From the NCBI GenBank assembly GCA_009380105.1, contig WHSM01000009.1, forward strand, positions 1 through 32,634: a stretch of 32,634 bases of DNA. Reading direction: 5' to 3'. Below are positions 7,598-17,286 of the stretch, piece after piece (the stretch's first letter is position 1; every line of letters starts with the position of its first letter). The stretch comes from Micromonosporaceae bacterium (GTDB lineage Bacteria > Actinomycetota > Actinomycetes > Mycobacteriales > Micromonosporaceae). A program made the position numbers and the translations under genes. A model generated the notes under the pieces. That model saw only the letters and a program-made list of their open reading frames with translations. It was not told where the DNA came from and searched no databases.

Positions 7598-9010
7598 CTA
7601 TTCGGTGGAGCCGGCCACGGTTACCCGGGCCTTGCGCGACTCGCCGCCACGGCGGTACTCGAGCGAGATCACCGTGCCGGGCGCGTACTTGCGGACCAGC
7701 GCCACCAGGTCGATCGCCTCGTACAGCGCGCGCTTGTTGACGCGGGTGACGACGTCGCCCTTCTCCAGGCCGGCCTTCCCGGCCGGGCCGCCCGAGTCGA
7801 CGGAGGCCAACTTCACCCCGCCGTTGGCGTCCTGGTAGCCGGTGTCGACCTGGACGCCGAGCACCGTCTCGCGGGCCTTGCCGCTCTTGATGATCTCCGT
7901 CGCGATGCGTTTGGCCTGGTTGACCGGGATCGCGAAGCCCAGCCCGATGTTCCCGCCGCTGTCGTCCTCACCCCGCTTCAGCGTGGCGATCGCGGTGTTG
8001 ACGCCGATCACGCGGCCCGCCCCGTCCAGCAACGCGCCGCCGGAGTTGCCGGGGTTGATGGCGGCATCGGTCTGGATCGCGGCGAAGGCGTCGGCGGGGT
8101 CGTCCTCGCTTCCGCTCACCGCGCGGTCCAGCGCGCTCACCACGCCGGTGGTCACCGTGTCCTGCAGGCCGAGCGGCGCCCCCACGGCGATCACCGGATC
8201 TCCGACCGCGACCCCGTCGGAGTCGCCGAACGTGACCGGCGCGAGGTCGTCGCGTTTGACCTTCAGCACCGCGATGTCGGTGTTCGGCGCGGCGGCCACG
8301 AGCTCGGCGCGGGCGGTCTCGCCGTCGTGGAAGCGCACGGTGATGTCCGCGTCGTCGCCCGCGCCTGTCGCGACGTGCGCGTTGGTCACGATGTACCCGT
8401 CCGCGGAGACCACGAAGCCGGAGCCGTTCCCGCCGCGGTCGCCCTTCCGGATGATCACCGTGACCAGGCTGGGCATGACCTGCTGCACCACGCCGGCCAC
8501 CGACTTCGGCGGCCGTTTCGCCAACGGCGGCACGTCTCCGGGAGCGGTGGCGACACCACCGCCGGAGCGGGCCGCCACCACGTATCCGAGCGCTCCCCCG
8601 AGACCCCCCGCGAGCAGCGCTGTGATGAACACCACCAGGAACACCACGCGCATCGGAGCCGTCCCGCCGCCGCTCGGCCGCTCCTCGGGCAGCGGCTCCA
8701 GCGGCGGACCGGGATCCGCGGGCCGGCCCGGCACGGTGACGGCAGCCTGGGCGTTCGGGTCGCGCCACGGGTCGTTCAGCGCATCGGTCCACCACGGGGA
8801 CGCGCCGGTCGGGGTCGCGGCGAAGCCGTTCGACGCCGGCCGCGCTGACGAGTTGACCGCAGACGCGCCGCTCTGCGGGCCTGCCTGGCACGGGCTCTGA
8901 GAGCTGCCCCGGTAGGGCACGCCTGGAGGAGCCGCAACGCTCGGCGGCGTGGAGCCGGCGTACGGCTGGCCGCTTGCCGGGCCCCCGTAGGGGTTGGCAC
9001 GGTCGGTCAC
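7598..9010 (-). CDS. htrA: HtrA/DegP-like membrane serine protease with PDZ domain
   Basis: TM segment, catalytic NAHV / TDIAVLKV / GNSGGALL, C-terminal PDZ. GTG 9010 with AGGAGGTG upstream. Confidence 0.9.
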   Translation of the reverse strand: MTDRANPYGGPASGQPYAGSTPPSVAAPPGVPYRGSSQSPCQAGPQSGASAVNSSARPASNGFAATPTGASPWWTDALNDPWRDPNAQAAVTVPGRPADPGPPLEPLPEERPSGGGTAPMRVVFLVVFITALLAGGLGGALGYVVAARSGGGVATAPGDVPPLAKRPPKSVAGVVQQVMPSLVTVIIRKGDRGGNGSGFVVSADGYIVTNAHVATGAGDDADITVRFHDGETARAELVAAAPNTDIAVLKVKRDDLAPVTFGDSDGVAVGDPVIAVGAPLGLQDTVTTGVVSALDRAVSGSEDDPADAFAAIQTDAAINPGNSGGALLDGAGRVIGVNTAIATLKRGEDDSGGNIGLGFAIPVNQAKRIATEIIKSGKARETVLGVQVDTGYQDANGGVKLASVDSGGPAGKAGLEKGDVVTRVNKRALYEAIDLVALVRKYAPGTVISLEYRRGGESRKARVTVAGSTE

Positions 9011-9152
9011 GCTTTTGAAACACCTCCTGGACAGCTTTGCTGTTATCCAGCATCGCACGGCTCCGCACACTGTCGGACGGCCAGCCTGTCCCCGCGACGG
9101 CCATCCGGGAGCGGCGCGCCAAGATTGGGTGCGGGTCGCTCACCCCGCGCCG

Positions 9153-9830
9153 GTGCTCCATGTCCTTACACTCGCCCTCAGGAGGTGCGTCATCGACAAG
9201 CCGACACTCCCACCGGCGGTGCGGGAGTTCACCGAGTCGTACGTCGCCGAGGGCCCGATCCTCACGGCCACGCGGGCGCGCGCCATCGAGGTCGGGGCGA
9301 CGCCGATCCAGTCTGGCGGAGGCGCCGCGCTGCGGCTGCTGGCCGCCGCGACCGCCGCGAAGGCCGTGGTCGAGGTCGGCACCGGCGTCGGCGTGAGCGG
9401 CCTGTGGCTGTTGAGCGGCATGCGGAGCGACGGGGTGCTCACCACGATCGACATCGAACCCGAGCACCAGCGGATGGCGAGGAAGGCGTTCCTGGAGGCC
9501 GGCCACGCTCCGTCACGCACCCGGTTGATCGCCGGGCGGGCCCTGGAGGTGCTACCCCGGCTCGCCGACGGGGCGTACGACATGGTCTTCGTCGGCGCCG
9601 ACAAGACCGAGTTCGACCGGTACGTCGCCGAGGCGTACCGCCTGCTGCGACCCGGCGGCGTGCTGGCGCTCGACAACGCCCTCGCTGCCGGAAAGGTGGT
9701 GGATCCGGCCGCCCGAGACCCGGAGTCCGTGGCGCTGCGGGAAGTGGTGAAGTCGCTGCGCGAGGTCGAGGAGTGGATCAGCGCGCTGCTCCCGGCCGGC
9801 GACGGCCTGCTGGTGGCGGTCAAGCGCTAG
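9153..9830 (+). CDS. SAM-dependent O-methyltransferase (caffeoyl-CoA OMT-like); start uncertain
   Basis: [42 protein letters not shown]...[13 protein letters not shown]. In-frame canonical start GTG 9153; best SD (GGAGG 9181-9185) points to codon ATC 9192. Confidence 0.88.
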   Translation: MLHVLTLALRRCVIDKPTLPPAVREFTESYVAEGPILTATRARAIEVGATPIQSGGGAALRLLAAATAAKAVVEVGTGVGVSGLWLLSGMRSDGVLTTIDIEPEHQRMARKAFLEAGHAPSRTRLIAGRALEVLPRLADGAYDMVFVGADKTEFDRYVAEAYRLLRPGGVLALDNALAAGKVVDPAARDPESVALREVVKSLREVEEWISALLPAGDGLLVAVKR

Positions 9831-11047
9831 GCAGTGCGCACCAGCTCGTTCTTGCCGAGGACCACGATGCCGGAGTCGGTGACCCTGTGGCGCTCCCGGT
9901 CGGCGTCGAGGTCGACGCCGAGTTGCGCGCCCTCCGGCACCTCGACGTTCTTGTCCAGGATCGCGTTGCGCACCACCGCGCCGCGGCCGACCCGCACCCC
10001 CGGCATCAGCACCGACCGCTCCACCACGGCTCCGTCCTCCACCATCACGTCCGGGGAGAGCACCGAGGTGCGCACCGTGCCGGTGACGATGGACCCGGAG
10101 CACACCAGCGACTCGTGCGCCCGCCCGTCGAGCACGAACTTCGCCGGCGGATGCGACGAGACGTGGGTCAGGATCGGCCAGTCGTAGTTGTACAGGTTGA
10201 AGATCGGGTTCACCGACACCAGGTCCATGTGGGCGTCGAAGTACGAGTCCAGGGTGCCCACGTCCCGCCAGTAGGCGCGGTCCCGGTCGGTGACGCCGGG
10301 CACGTGGTTGCCGCTGAAGTCGTACACGGCCGCCTCGCCTTTGCCGACGAGCAGCGGGATGATGTCGCCGCCCATGTCGTGCTTGCTGCCCGGGTCTTCG
10401 GCGTCGCTGCGCAGGGCCTCGATCAGGGTGTCCGCCGTGAACACGTAGTTGCCCATCGACGCGTACGCCACGCTCGGGTCGTCGGGAGTGCCGGGCGGCT
10501 GCGCGGGCTTCTCCAGGAACTGCGCGATCGTGTGACCGTCCTCCCCGGTCCCGATCACACCGAACGCCCGCGCCTCCTCCCGCGGCACCCGGATGCCGGC
10601 CACGGTCGCCCCGGCGCCGGACTCGATGTGGGCGTCGACCATCTGGCGGGGATCCATGCGGTACACGTGGTCGGCGCCGAACACGACGATGTGGTCGGGG
10701 CGCTCGTCGTACACAAGATTCAGGGACTGCAGGATGGCGTCGGCGCTGCCGGTGTACCAACGCGGGCCGAGCCGCTGCTGCGCCGGCACCGGAGTGATGT
10801 AGTTGCCGAGCAGCCCGCTCATCCGCCACGTCTGGGAGATGTGCCGGTCCAGGGAGTGCGACTTGTACTGCGTGAGCACGCAGATCTTCAGGAAACCGGC
10901 GTTGACCAGGTTGGACAGCACGAAGTCGATCAGCCGGTACTGGCCGCCGAACGGCACTGCGGGCTTGGCGCGGTCGGCGGTGAGCGGCATCAGGCGCTTG
11001 CCTTCGCCGCCGGCGAGCACGATCCCGAGCACCCGTGGCGCAGCCAT
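9827..11047 (-). CDS. glgC: Glucose-1-phosphate adenylyltransferase
   Basis: [44 protein letters not shown]; left-handed beta helix C-terminus. Confidence 0.95.
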   Translation of the reverse strand: MAAPRVLGIVLAGGEGKRLMPLTADRAKPAVPFGGQYRLIDFVLSNLVNAGFLKICVLTQYKSHSLDRHISQTWRMSGLLGNYITPVPAQQRLGPRWYTGSADAILQSLNLVYDERPDHIVVFGADHVYRMDPRQMVDAHIESGAGATVAGIRVPREEARAFGVIGTGEDGHTIAQFLEKPAQPPGTPDDPSVAYASMGNYVFTADTLIEALRSDAEDPGSKHDMGGDIIPLLVGKGEAAVYDFSGNHVPGVTDRDRAYWRDVGTLDSYFDAHMDLVSVNPIFNLYNYDWPILTHVSSHPPAKFVLDGRAHESLVCSGSIVTGTVRTSVLSPDVMVEDGAVVERSVLMPGVRVGRGAVVRNAILDKNVEVPEGAQLGVDLDADRERHRVTDSGIVVLGKNELVRTA

Positions 11048-11053
11048 GCCCCG

Positions 11054-11149
11054 ACCCTAAACCGCGCGCAGGGCGGCGGCACACCCCACGCGCGGCGCCG
11101 CCGGCTCCGCGTCACGGTCCGACTCGGCCGCGGCGCCGCGGCTTAGGGT
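11054..11149. promoter_or_regulatory. mirror-image divergent promoters for glgC/glgA (TAGGGT -10s)
   Basis: ACCCTAAaCCGCG (11054-11066) and CGCGGcTTAGGGT (11137-11149) are inverted repeats (12/13); each TAGGGT lies 6 nt from a start codon (11047, 11156). Confidence 0.55.
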
Positions 11150-11155
11150 GGGCGG

Positions 11156-12313
11156 ATGCGGGCCGCTGTGTTGACCAGGGAGTATCCGCCGGAGATCTAT
11201 GGCGGCGCCGGGGTGCATGTGGATTTTCTGGTACGGGAGCTGCGCCGCCTGATCGACGTCGAGGTGCACTGCTTCGGCGCCCCGCGCGCCGACGCGCGCG
11301 CGTACCAACCGACGCCGGACCTGGAGGACGCCAACGCCGCGCTGCGCTACCTGTCGGTGGACCTGCAGATGGCGGCGAGCGTCGGCCCGGTCTCGGCAGC
11401 GCACTCCCACACCTGGTACGCCAACCTCGCCGGTCACCTGACCAAGCTGCTGCACGGCGTGCCGCACGTGGTGACCGCGCACTCGCTGGAGCCGCTGCGG
11501 CCGTGGAAGGCCGAGCAGCTCGGCGGCGGGTACGCCTTGTCCTGCTGGGCGGAGCGGACCGCCTACCTCGCGGCCGACGCGGTGATCGCGGTGAGCGAGG
11601 GCATGCGCGCGGACGTGCTCCAGGCGTACCCGGAGATCGACCCGGGTCGGGTCCACGTGATCCACAACGGCATCGACTCCGCCCTGTACCGGCCCGCACC
11701 CGACCCGGCTGTGCTCGCGCGGCACGGCGTCGACCCCGACAGACCTTTTGTGTTGTACGTGGGGCGGATCACCCGCCAGAAAGGGCTGCCGCACCTGCTG
11801 GCCGCGGCCCACCGGCTGGCCCCTGGGGTGCAGCTGGTGCTCGCCGCGTCCGCCCCCGACACGCCGGAGATCGCCGCCGAGGTGGCGGACGAGGTGCGCG
11901 CGCTGCGCGCGGAACGGGGCGAGGCCGAGGTGATCTGGCTGCGGGACATGCTGCCGCGCGAGGAGGTGATTGCGCTGCTGTCTCAGGCCACGGTGTTCTG
12001 CTGCCCTTCGGTGTACGAGCCGCTCGGCATCGTGAACCTGGAGGCGATGGCGTGCCGGACCGCGGTGGTGGCCAGCGACGTCGGTGGGATCCCCGAGGTG
12101 GTGGCCGACGGCGAGACGGGGCTGCTCGTCCACTACGACCCCGGCGGTCCCCAGGCGTACGAGGGGGCCCTGAGCGACGCGCTGAACGAGCTGGTCGGCG
12201 ATCCGGCGCGAGCCGCCGCGATGGGAGCCGCGGGACGGGAGCGCACGGTCGCCGAGTTCGGATGGGACGCGGTCGCGGCCCGCACGGCGGAGCTCTACCG
12301 CTCGCTGCGGTGA
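11156..12313 (+). CDS. glgA: Glycogen synthase / GlgM-type glycosyltransferase (GT4-like, actinobacterial)
   Basis: MRAAVLTREYPPEIYGGAGVHVDFLVREL; VLYVGRITRQKGLPHLL; PSVYEPLGIVNLEAMAC. Confidence 0.9.
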   Translation: MRAAVLTREYPPEIYGGAGVHVDFLVRELRRLIDVEVHCFGAPRADARAYQPTPDLEDANAALRYLSVDLQMAASVGPVSAAHSHTWYANLAGHLTKLLHGVPHVVTAHSLEPLRPWKAEQLGGGYALSCWAERTAYLAADAVIAVSEGMRADVLQAYPEIDPGRVHVIHNGIDSALYRPAPDPAVLARHGVDPDRPFVLYVGRITRQKGLPHLLAAAHRLAPGVQLVLAASAPDTPEIAAEVADEVRALRAERGEAEVIWLRDMLPREEVIALLSQATVFCCPSVYEPLGIVNLEAMACRTAVVASDVGGIPEVVADGETGLLVHYDPGGPQAYEGALSDALNELVGDPARAAAMGAAGRERTVAEFGWDAVAARTAELYRSLR

Positions 12314-12364
12314 CGGGCCCCTGCCATGACCGCTCCCCGCGGTGACGGGTGCTTGCGGTGACGG

Positions 12365-13180
12365 TCAGGCGGGCAGCGCGGAGCTGGCCGCCGGCGCCCT
12401 GATCCGGATGGGAACGGCGATCGCACCGCGCTGGAGTGGCCACACCCGGGCGAAGCTGAGCGTCGCCGCACCCTCCGGCAACCTGCCAGGGAAGGTGATC
12501 ACGCCCGCCTGCGCCACACCCGGCGCCACGTCCTCCGACCAGTCACTGCGGAGGTTGTCCGGCTCCAGGGTCCGGCCGTTGGCAGCGACCAGCCGGCAGT
12601 TCTGGTACAGCGACAGACTGATCGACATGTCGTTGGAATGCTTCGCGGTGACCGCCACCTTGGTGAAATGCCGGGTGACCGTCACTTCCCGCACGGTAAG
12701 GGTGAGCGGGCCCGTTTCGCCCGATGCCCGCGCGACCAGCCAGTTCTCGCCATCCTCGTTGCCGGTGACCCAGCCGTAGCCGTACCCGACGCCATACATG
12801 GCCGCCAGGCCGCCGCCGCCGCAGAAGACCAGGAGCACAAGCAGCCCGGCAGCCAACGGGATTCCCACCCTCCTGGGCCTGGGCTGCGGGCGCTCAGGCT
12901 GCTGCCAGCCAGGTCGGGGCTGTCGCCAGCCAGGTCCGGGTTGCTGTCCGGGGATCTCAGGCTGTTGTTGCCTCTCCCCGGTGCTCTTGATCATCGCGGT
13001 GATGCCCGCCTTCGCGCCGACGATGACCAACGCGAGGGACGGCACCAGCACGAACTGCCACGTCTGAGCGGCGCTGTCCGTGACGAAGTTCGCCGCCATC
13101 GTCAGCGCCATGCCGACGACTTCGACGACCATGGCGATCAGCATCGCCTGCGCGAACAGACCGCCGGGCATCCGACGCAT
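12365..13180 (-). CDS. Hypothetical membrane protein with W/Q/P-rich linker
   Basis: N-terminal TM helices, low-complexity QQPGPGWRQPRPGWQQPERPQPRP linker, TM, then a beta-rich extracytoplasmic domain. Confidence 0.65.
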   Translation of the reverse strand: MRRMPGGLFAQAMLIAMVVEVVGMALTMAANFVTDSAAQTWQFVLVPSLALVIVGAKAGITAMIKSTGERQQQPEIPGQQPGPGWRQPRPGWQQPERPQPRPRRVGIPLAAGLLVLLVFCGGGGLAAMYGVGYGYGWVTGNEDGENWLVARASGETGPLTLTVREVTVTRHFTKVAVTAKHSNDMSISLSLYQNCRLVAANGRTLEPDNLRSDWSEDVAPGVAQAGVITFPGRLPEGAATLSFARVWPLQRGAIAVPIRIRAPAASSALPA

Positions 13181-13781
13181 AGCCGGTCACCGCCTCCAGC
13201 CGAGCCAATCGCCGCTGCGGACACTCCACGACGTGCACCCATCAACCTACATAGAGCGATCGTTTCGGAACTATCAGCTATCCATCAGTTGGACAGCACT
13301 TCCGTGGCCAGGCGCCAGCCGGATCATGCCGTACCAGCCAGGCGCGGCGTGCCGCAGGTCCACAGCACCGCGCGCCGGCGAGTCGCCTGATCCGACGGTC
13401 CTCCCGGGTCGGTGTGACGGATCGCGAGTCGCTGACGCTGTGTATCTATGTGGCAGTGGCGAGCGGGCCGATGACGATGACGCGTGCGCACCGCTTCGAC
13501 ATGACCGGTACGCCGGGAAGACCGGTCCTGTCGGAAAATTCGCCGACCGCTGCGGGTCGGGAATGAAGCGCGTCGCGCGCTCACGTCCAGCCGCCGCCGC
13601 AGCCTCAGTCGGGTCCGCCTCGGAGAGACCGGGAAACCAGCCAGTCTCCCACGAGGCGGGCCCGGCGCCGTTCCCGTCAACGCCGGGCCCGAGCCCGTCG
13701 GAGCCGATTCCGTCGCCAGCGGAGCGGTCTGGCGAAGCGCGGCTCGCGTCCGCGAAGGAACTCAAGGCAGAATCGGACCCC

Positions 13782-14552
13782 GTGTCGACCGCGTACCCCT
13801 CGAACGGCCGCCGCGCCACCCAGCGCGGCGCCCCGGCAAACACCGCGCCCACCGGCCAGTCCGAGCTGGCGGCCGACGACCTGACCGACGCCGTGTCGGC
13901 GGCGCAGCGCGGCGACGAGGAGGCGTTCCGAGCGCTGTACCGCGCGACCCAGCCACGCCTGCTCCGCTACCTGCGCACGCTCGTGCCGGATGAGGCGGAG
14001 GATGTCGCGTCGGAGTCCTGGCTGCAGGTCGCCCGGGACCTGCCGACGTTCAAGGGCGACTACGCCGGGTTCCGGGGGTGGGTGGCCACGATCGGCCGGC
14101 ACCGCGCCCTGGACCACCTGCGCAGGAAGCGGCGCAGACCGGTGGACGCGGCGGAGGAGCAGCTCGTCAACCTCCCGTCACGCGAGGACACGGAGGCGCT
14201 GGCCACGGACTCGGTCGCCACGCAGTCAGCCGTGCGGTTGATCCGCCAGTTGCCCCGGGACCAGGCCGAGGCGGTGCTGCTGAGAGCCGTGATGGGTCTG
14301 GACGCGCCAGCAGCCGGGCGGGTGCTGGGCAAGCGCGCCGGAGCGGTGCGCACGGCCGCCTACCGAGGGTTGCGGAGGCTCGCCGAGCTGTTGGAGCAGA
14401 GCGGGCACGCGATCCCGGCGCAGCGCGGGAGCAGCCACCCAGCGGTTCGTGATCATACCACCGGCGTGCCTCAGCAGCCGGCGTCGAGGGAGACGTCAGC
14501 CAACCAGCGGGTGACACGAAGGGCGGCTGCGGCGCTGAAGGAATTGAGATGA
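13782..14552 (+). CDS. ECF-type RNA polymerase sigma factor (start uncertain)
   Basis: Sigma region 2 (GDEEAFRALYRATQPRLLRYLRTLVPDEAEDVASESWLQVARDLPTFKGDYAGFRGWVATIGRHRALDHLRRKRRR) and region 4 (LPRDQAEAVLLRAVMGLDAPAAGRVLGKRAGAVRTAAYRGLRRL). Track ORF extends to 13080; GTG 13782 is a plausible start. Confidence 0.85.
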   Translation: MSTAYPSNGRRATQRGAPANTAPTGQSELAADDLTDAVSAAQRGDEEAFRALYRATQPRLLRYLRTLVPDEAEDVASESWLQVARDLPTFKGDYAGFRGWVATIGRHRALDHLRRKRRRPVDAAEEQLVNLPSREDTEALATDSVATQSAVRLIRQLPRDQAEAVLLRAVMGLDAPAAGRVLGKRAGAVRTAAYRGLRRLAELLEQSGHAIPAQRGSSHPAVRDHTTGVPQQPASRETSANQRVTRRAAAALKELR

Positions 14553-15412
14553 CCAGACACAGAGCCACCAAGCTGGACCGCGACGCCGCCGAGCGGCTGC
14601 TCGCCGGCGCCCGCGCGGCCCGCCAGTCCGCGCCGTCCACTCAGGCCGCGCCGTCCGCCCCAGGCGCGCCATCCGCCCAGACCGAGCCGCCCTCCCAGGG
14701 AGCGCCATCCGCTCAGGGCACGCCATGTGCTCAGGCCGCGCCGCTCTCCCGGGGAGCGCTGGGCGATCACCGTGGATCCGCCGAGGAGGGCGTGGCGAAC
14801 CACCGGCGCGCGTCCTTCGGTCGGGGCGTGGCCGCCCCACGGGGCGTGGAGTCGCTGGCCGCGCTACTCGCCGCGGCCGCCGCCCCGGCGCGAGGTGGGG
14901 CGATCCCGGGCGAGGAGGCGGCGTTGGCCGCGTTTCGCGCCACGCGACTCGACACGGCTCCGGCACGGAGGTCCTCGATGCTCAGAAGGCTGCTCACCGC
15001 CAAGGTCGCCGTGGGAGCCGCCGCGGCGCTGCTGGCCGCTGGTGGCGCCGCGCTCGCGGCCAACTCCGGCGCGCTGCCGGGCACAGCCGCCGAGCAGGCC
15101 GCGCCGCCCGCCTCCGCCACCTCACACGCGAGCCAGAGCGCGTCGCGTGGCTCTGCCTCGCCCTCCCCGTCGCTGCCCGGGCTGTGCCATGCGTACGACA
15201 AAGTGCGCGACAACCCCGGCAAGGCCCTCCGCAATCCCGCGTTCGGCGCGTTGATCGAGGCGGCTGGCGGCAAGGACAAGGTCGCCGACTACTGCGACAA
15301 GGTGCTGGCGGACAAGTCGGAGCGGGGACGGGGCGCCGCGCCTGACACTCGCCGCACCGGAGGCCCCAAGGACCATCCGTCCGGGCCACCCGCCAACAAG
15401 CCTGACAAGTAA
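14549..15412 (+). CDS. Putative membrane anti-sigma / sigma partner protein (no zf-HC2 motif)
   Basis: ATGA overlap with the sigma stop; N-terminal DAAERLLAG...LAALLAAAAAPARGGAIPGEEAALAAFRAT segment, one TM (VAVGAAAALLAAGGAALAA), extracytoplasmic tail. Confidence 0.65.
   Translation: MTRHRATKLDRDAAERLLAGARAARQSAPSTQAAPSAPGAPSAQTEPPSQGAPSAQGTPCAQAAPLSRGALGDHRGSAEEGVANHRRASFGRGVAAPRGVESLAALLAAAAAPARGGAIPGEEAALAAFRATRLDTAPARRSSMLRRLLTAKVAVGAAAALLAAGGAALAANSGALPGTAAEQAAPPASATSHASQSASRGSASPSPSLPGLCHAYDKVRDNPGKALRNPAFGALIEAAGGKDKVADYCDKVLADKSERGRGAAPDTRRTGGPKDHPSGPPANKPDK
14628..14760 (+). repeat. degenerate in-frame repeats encoding A/P/S/Q-rich linker
   Basis: Recurring CAGGSC/GCGCCATCCGCYCAG-like units; protein QAAPSAPGAPSAQTEPPSQGAPSAQGTPCAQAAP. 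Confidence 0.55.
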
Positions 15413-15525
15413 GCCTCTGGGCAGGCGTCTTCCCCCGTACGCCCGCCCAGATCCCGCGCCGGCCAGCGGCGACCCCGTGGGGCTACCTGGCCGGCGCGGG
15501 CTCCCAGCCACCAGCCCGGCGTGGT

Positions 15526-17067
15526 TCAGGCTGCCGTCGTGCGCAACCAGTGCAGGAGCGTCCGCACGCCCCAGCCGGTGGCGTGCTTGACCAACTCGCC
15601 ATCGGCGCTCTCCGACCACGAGGTGCTGGACATGTCGATGTGCGCCCAACGATCGCGGTAGTCGCCGAGGAATTCGCGCAGGAACAGCGCCGCGGTGATC
15701 GCGCCCGCGCCTTCCTTCGCGCCGGGCGCGTTGTTCAGGTCGGCGACGTCGCTGGCGAGCAGCTCGACGTAGTCGTCGGCGAGCGGCAGCCGCCACACCC
15801 GCTCCCCTGCGGCTTCCGCGGCGTCGGCCAACTCGGCGGCAAGAGCGTCGTCGTCGCTGAGCAGCGCCGCCGTGCGCTTGCCGAGACCGACCCTGGCGGC
15901 TCCGGTCAGCGTGGCCAGATCCACGATCACGTCGGGTTTGAGCCGCGCCGCGTACGCCAAAGCGTCGGCCAGCACCATCCGCCCCTCGGCGTCGGTGTTG
16001 AGCACCTCGGTGGTCAGCCCGCCGTAGTGCGTCACCACGTCGCCCGGCCGGTACGAGTCGGGGCCGACCGCGTTCTCGGCGAGCGGCGCGAGCGCGGTCA
16101 CCCGCACGGGAAGCTTCAGCCGAGCGGCGCCGACGATCGCGGCGCCCACGGTGGCGGCGCCGCCCATGTCCTTGCGCATCAGCGACATGCCCTCCACCGG
16201 TTTGATGCTGATCCCACCGGTGTCGAAGGTGATCCCCTTGCCGACCAGCACGACGTGGCGCTTGGCGCCGCGCGGCCGCCATGTCAACTCGACCAGGCGG
16301 GGTCCACGCTTCCATTTCGGACCACCCCCGGAGCCGACCGCGAGGATCCCGCCGAAGCCTTCGCGGGCCAGTTGCGCGGGCTCGCGCACGGTCACGACAA
16401 CGCCGTGGGGCTCCGCGGCGCGGGCCAGTCGGGCGGCGAGTCTCGCGGGCGGCTTGTCGGCGCTGGCGAGGTTCGTGAGGTCGCGGGCCAGGCAGGTCGC
16501 CTCGGCGGTGACGACGGCCCGCTCGTGCGCGCCGGCGCAGCGGTCGACGTCGTCGACGACGAGCGTGACCGCGCGCAGCTTGCGGGAGTCGTCTGGTTTG
16601 TTAGCCAACCGATACCGATACGCGGCGAGTAGCAGCCCTTCGGTCGCCGCGCCGACCGCTTCCGGGTCGATGTCGGGGGGCAGCAGCACCGCGGCGGAGG
16701 GCTGCGACATGGCGGCCCGGGCGATCGCGGCGCCCGCCGCGCGCCAGCCGGCGAGCCCGCCGTCGCCCACTCCGGCGAACACTGTCCGTGACGGAGTGTG
16801 CAGCGGCTGCGGCAGAACGTGCGTCACGCCGGCGGCTCCGGAGTGCTCGACGTCGGCCAGGAACGCCTCGGCCACCTCCGCGAGCGAGTCCGGAAGCGCT
16901 GCGGCGTCCACCGCGAGCGTCCCGGCCGCCTGCGCGCCGGAGCCCGCCGCATCCGCTGCCGCGACGGTCTCCGTGTGCGATGTGGACGCCTCGTCGGCGG
17001 CCGCGCGCACCGGCGCGACCAGCACGGCGGGCCGACCCAGGCGGGTCGCCAGGCGTACCTGCAGCAT
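15526..17067 (-). CDS. pepA: Leucyl aminopeptidase (M17)
   Basis: VGKGITFDTGGISIKP, MRKDMGGAA, NTDAEGRMVLADAL; ATG 17067 with GGAGGA upstream. Confidence 0.93.
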   Translation of the reverse strand: MLQVRLATRLGRPAVLVAPVRAAADEASTSHTETVAAADAAGSGAQAAGTLAVDAAALPDSLAEVAEAFLADVEHSGAAGVTHVLPQPLHTPSRTVFAGVGDGGLAGWRAAGAAIARAAMSQPSAAVLLPPDIDPEAVGAATEGLLLAAYRYRLANKPDDSRKLRAVTLVVDDVDRCAGAHERAVVTAEATCLARDLTNLASADKPPARLAARLARAAEPHGVVVTVREPAQLAREGFGGILAVGSGGGPKWKRGPRLVELTWRPRGAKRHVVLVGKGITFDTGGISIKPVEGMSLMRKDMGGAATVGAAIVGAARLKLPVRVTALAPLAENAVGPDSYRPGDVVTHYGGLTTEVLNTDAEGRMVLADALAYAARLKPDVIVDLATLTGAARVGLGKRTAALLSDDDALAAELADAAEAAGERVWRLPLADDYVELLASDVADLNNAPGAKEGAGAITAALFLREFLGDYRDRWAHIDMSSTSWSESADGELVKHATGWGVRTLLHWLRTTAA

Positions 17068-17286
17068 TGCTCCTCCTGCGTGACTACGGTCAGTCGCGGG
17101 CCGACATCGGCACAGCTGCGACATTCGCGGCGTGCCGGGCTATTCAAAGACGTGACAGGCCATTCAAACAGGCGCAGGCCCCGGCGTGCTCCTCCCTGCT
17201 CAGCAGTGAGGCGGGTGAACCAGGGAGATCGTCCGAGTCGAGTTTTCTCCGTGGAACCCTGCAGCCGGGGCCGTACGTCAAGCGAC

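Noticed and set aside
9125-11146. 673-aa ORF across OMT and glgC
   Set aside because: Shadow ORF of high-GC codons; both underlying genes are unambiguous.
17140-17175. Repeated ATTCAAA motifs between pepA and DUF3117
   Set aside because: Only two short copies; not distinguishable from chance.
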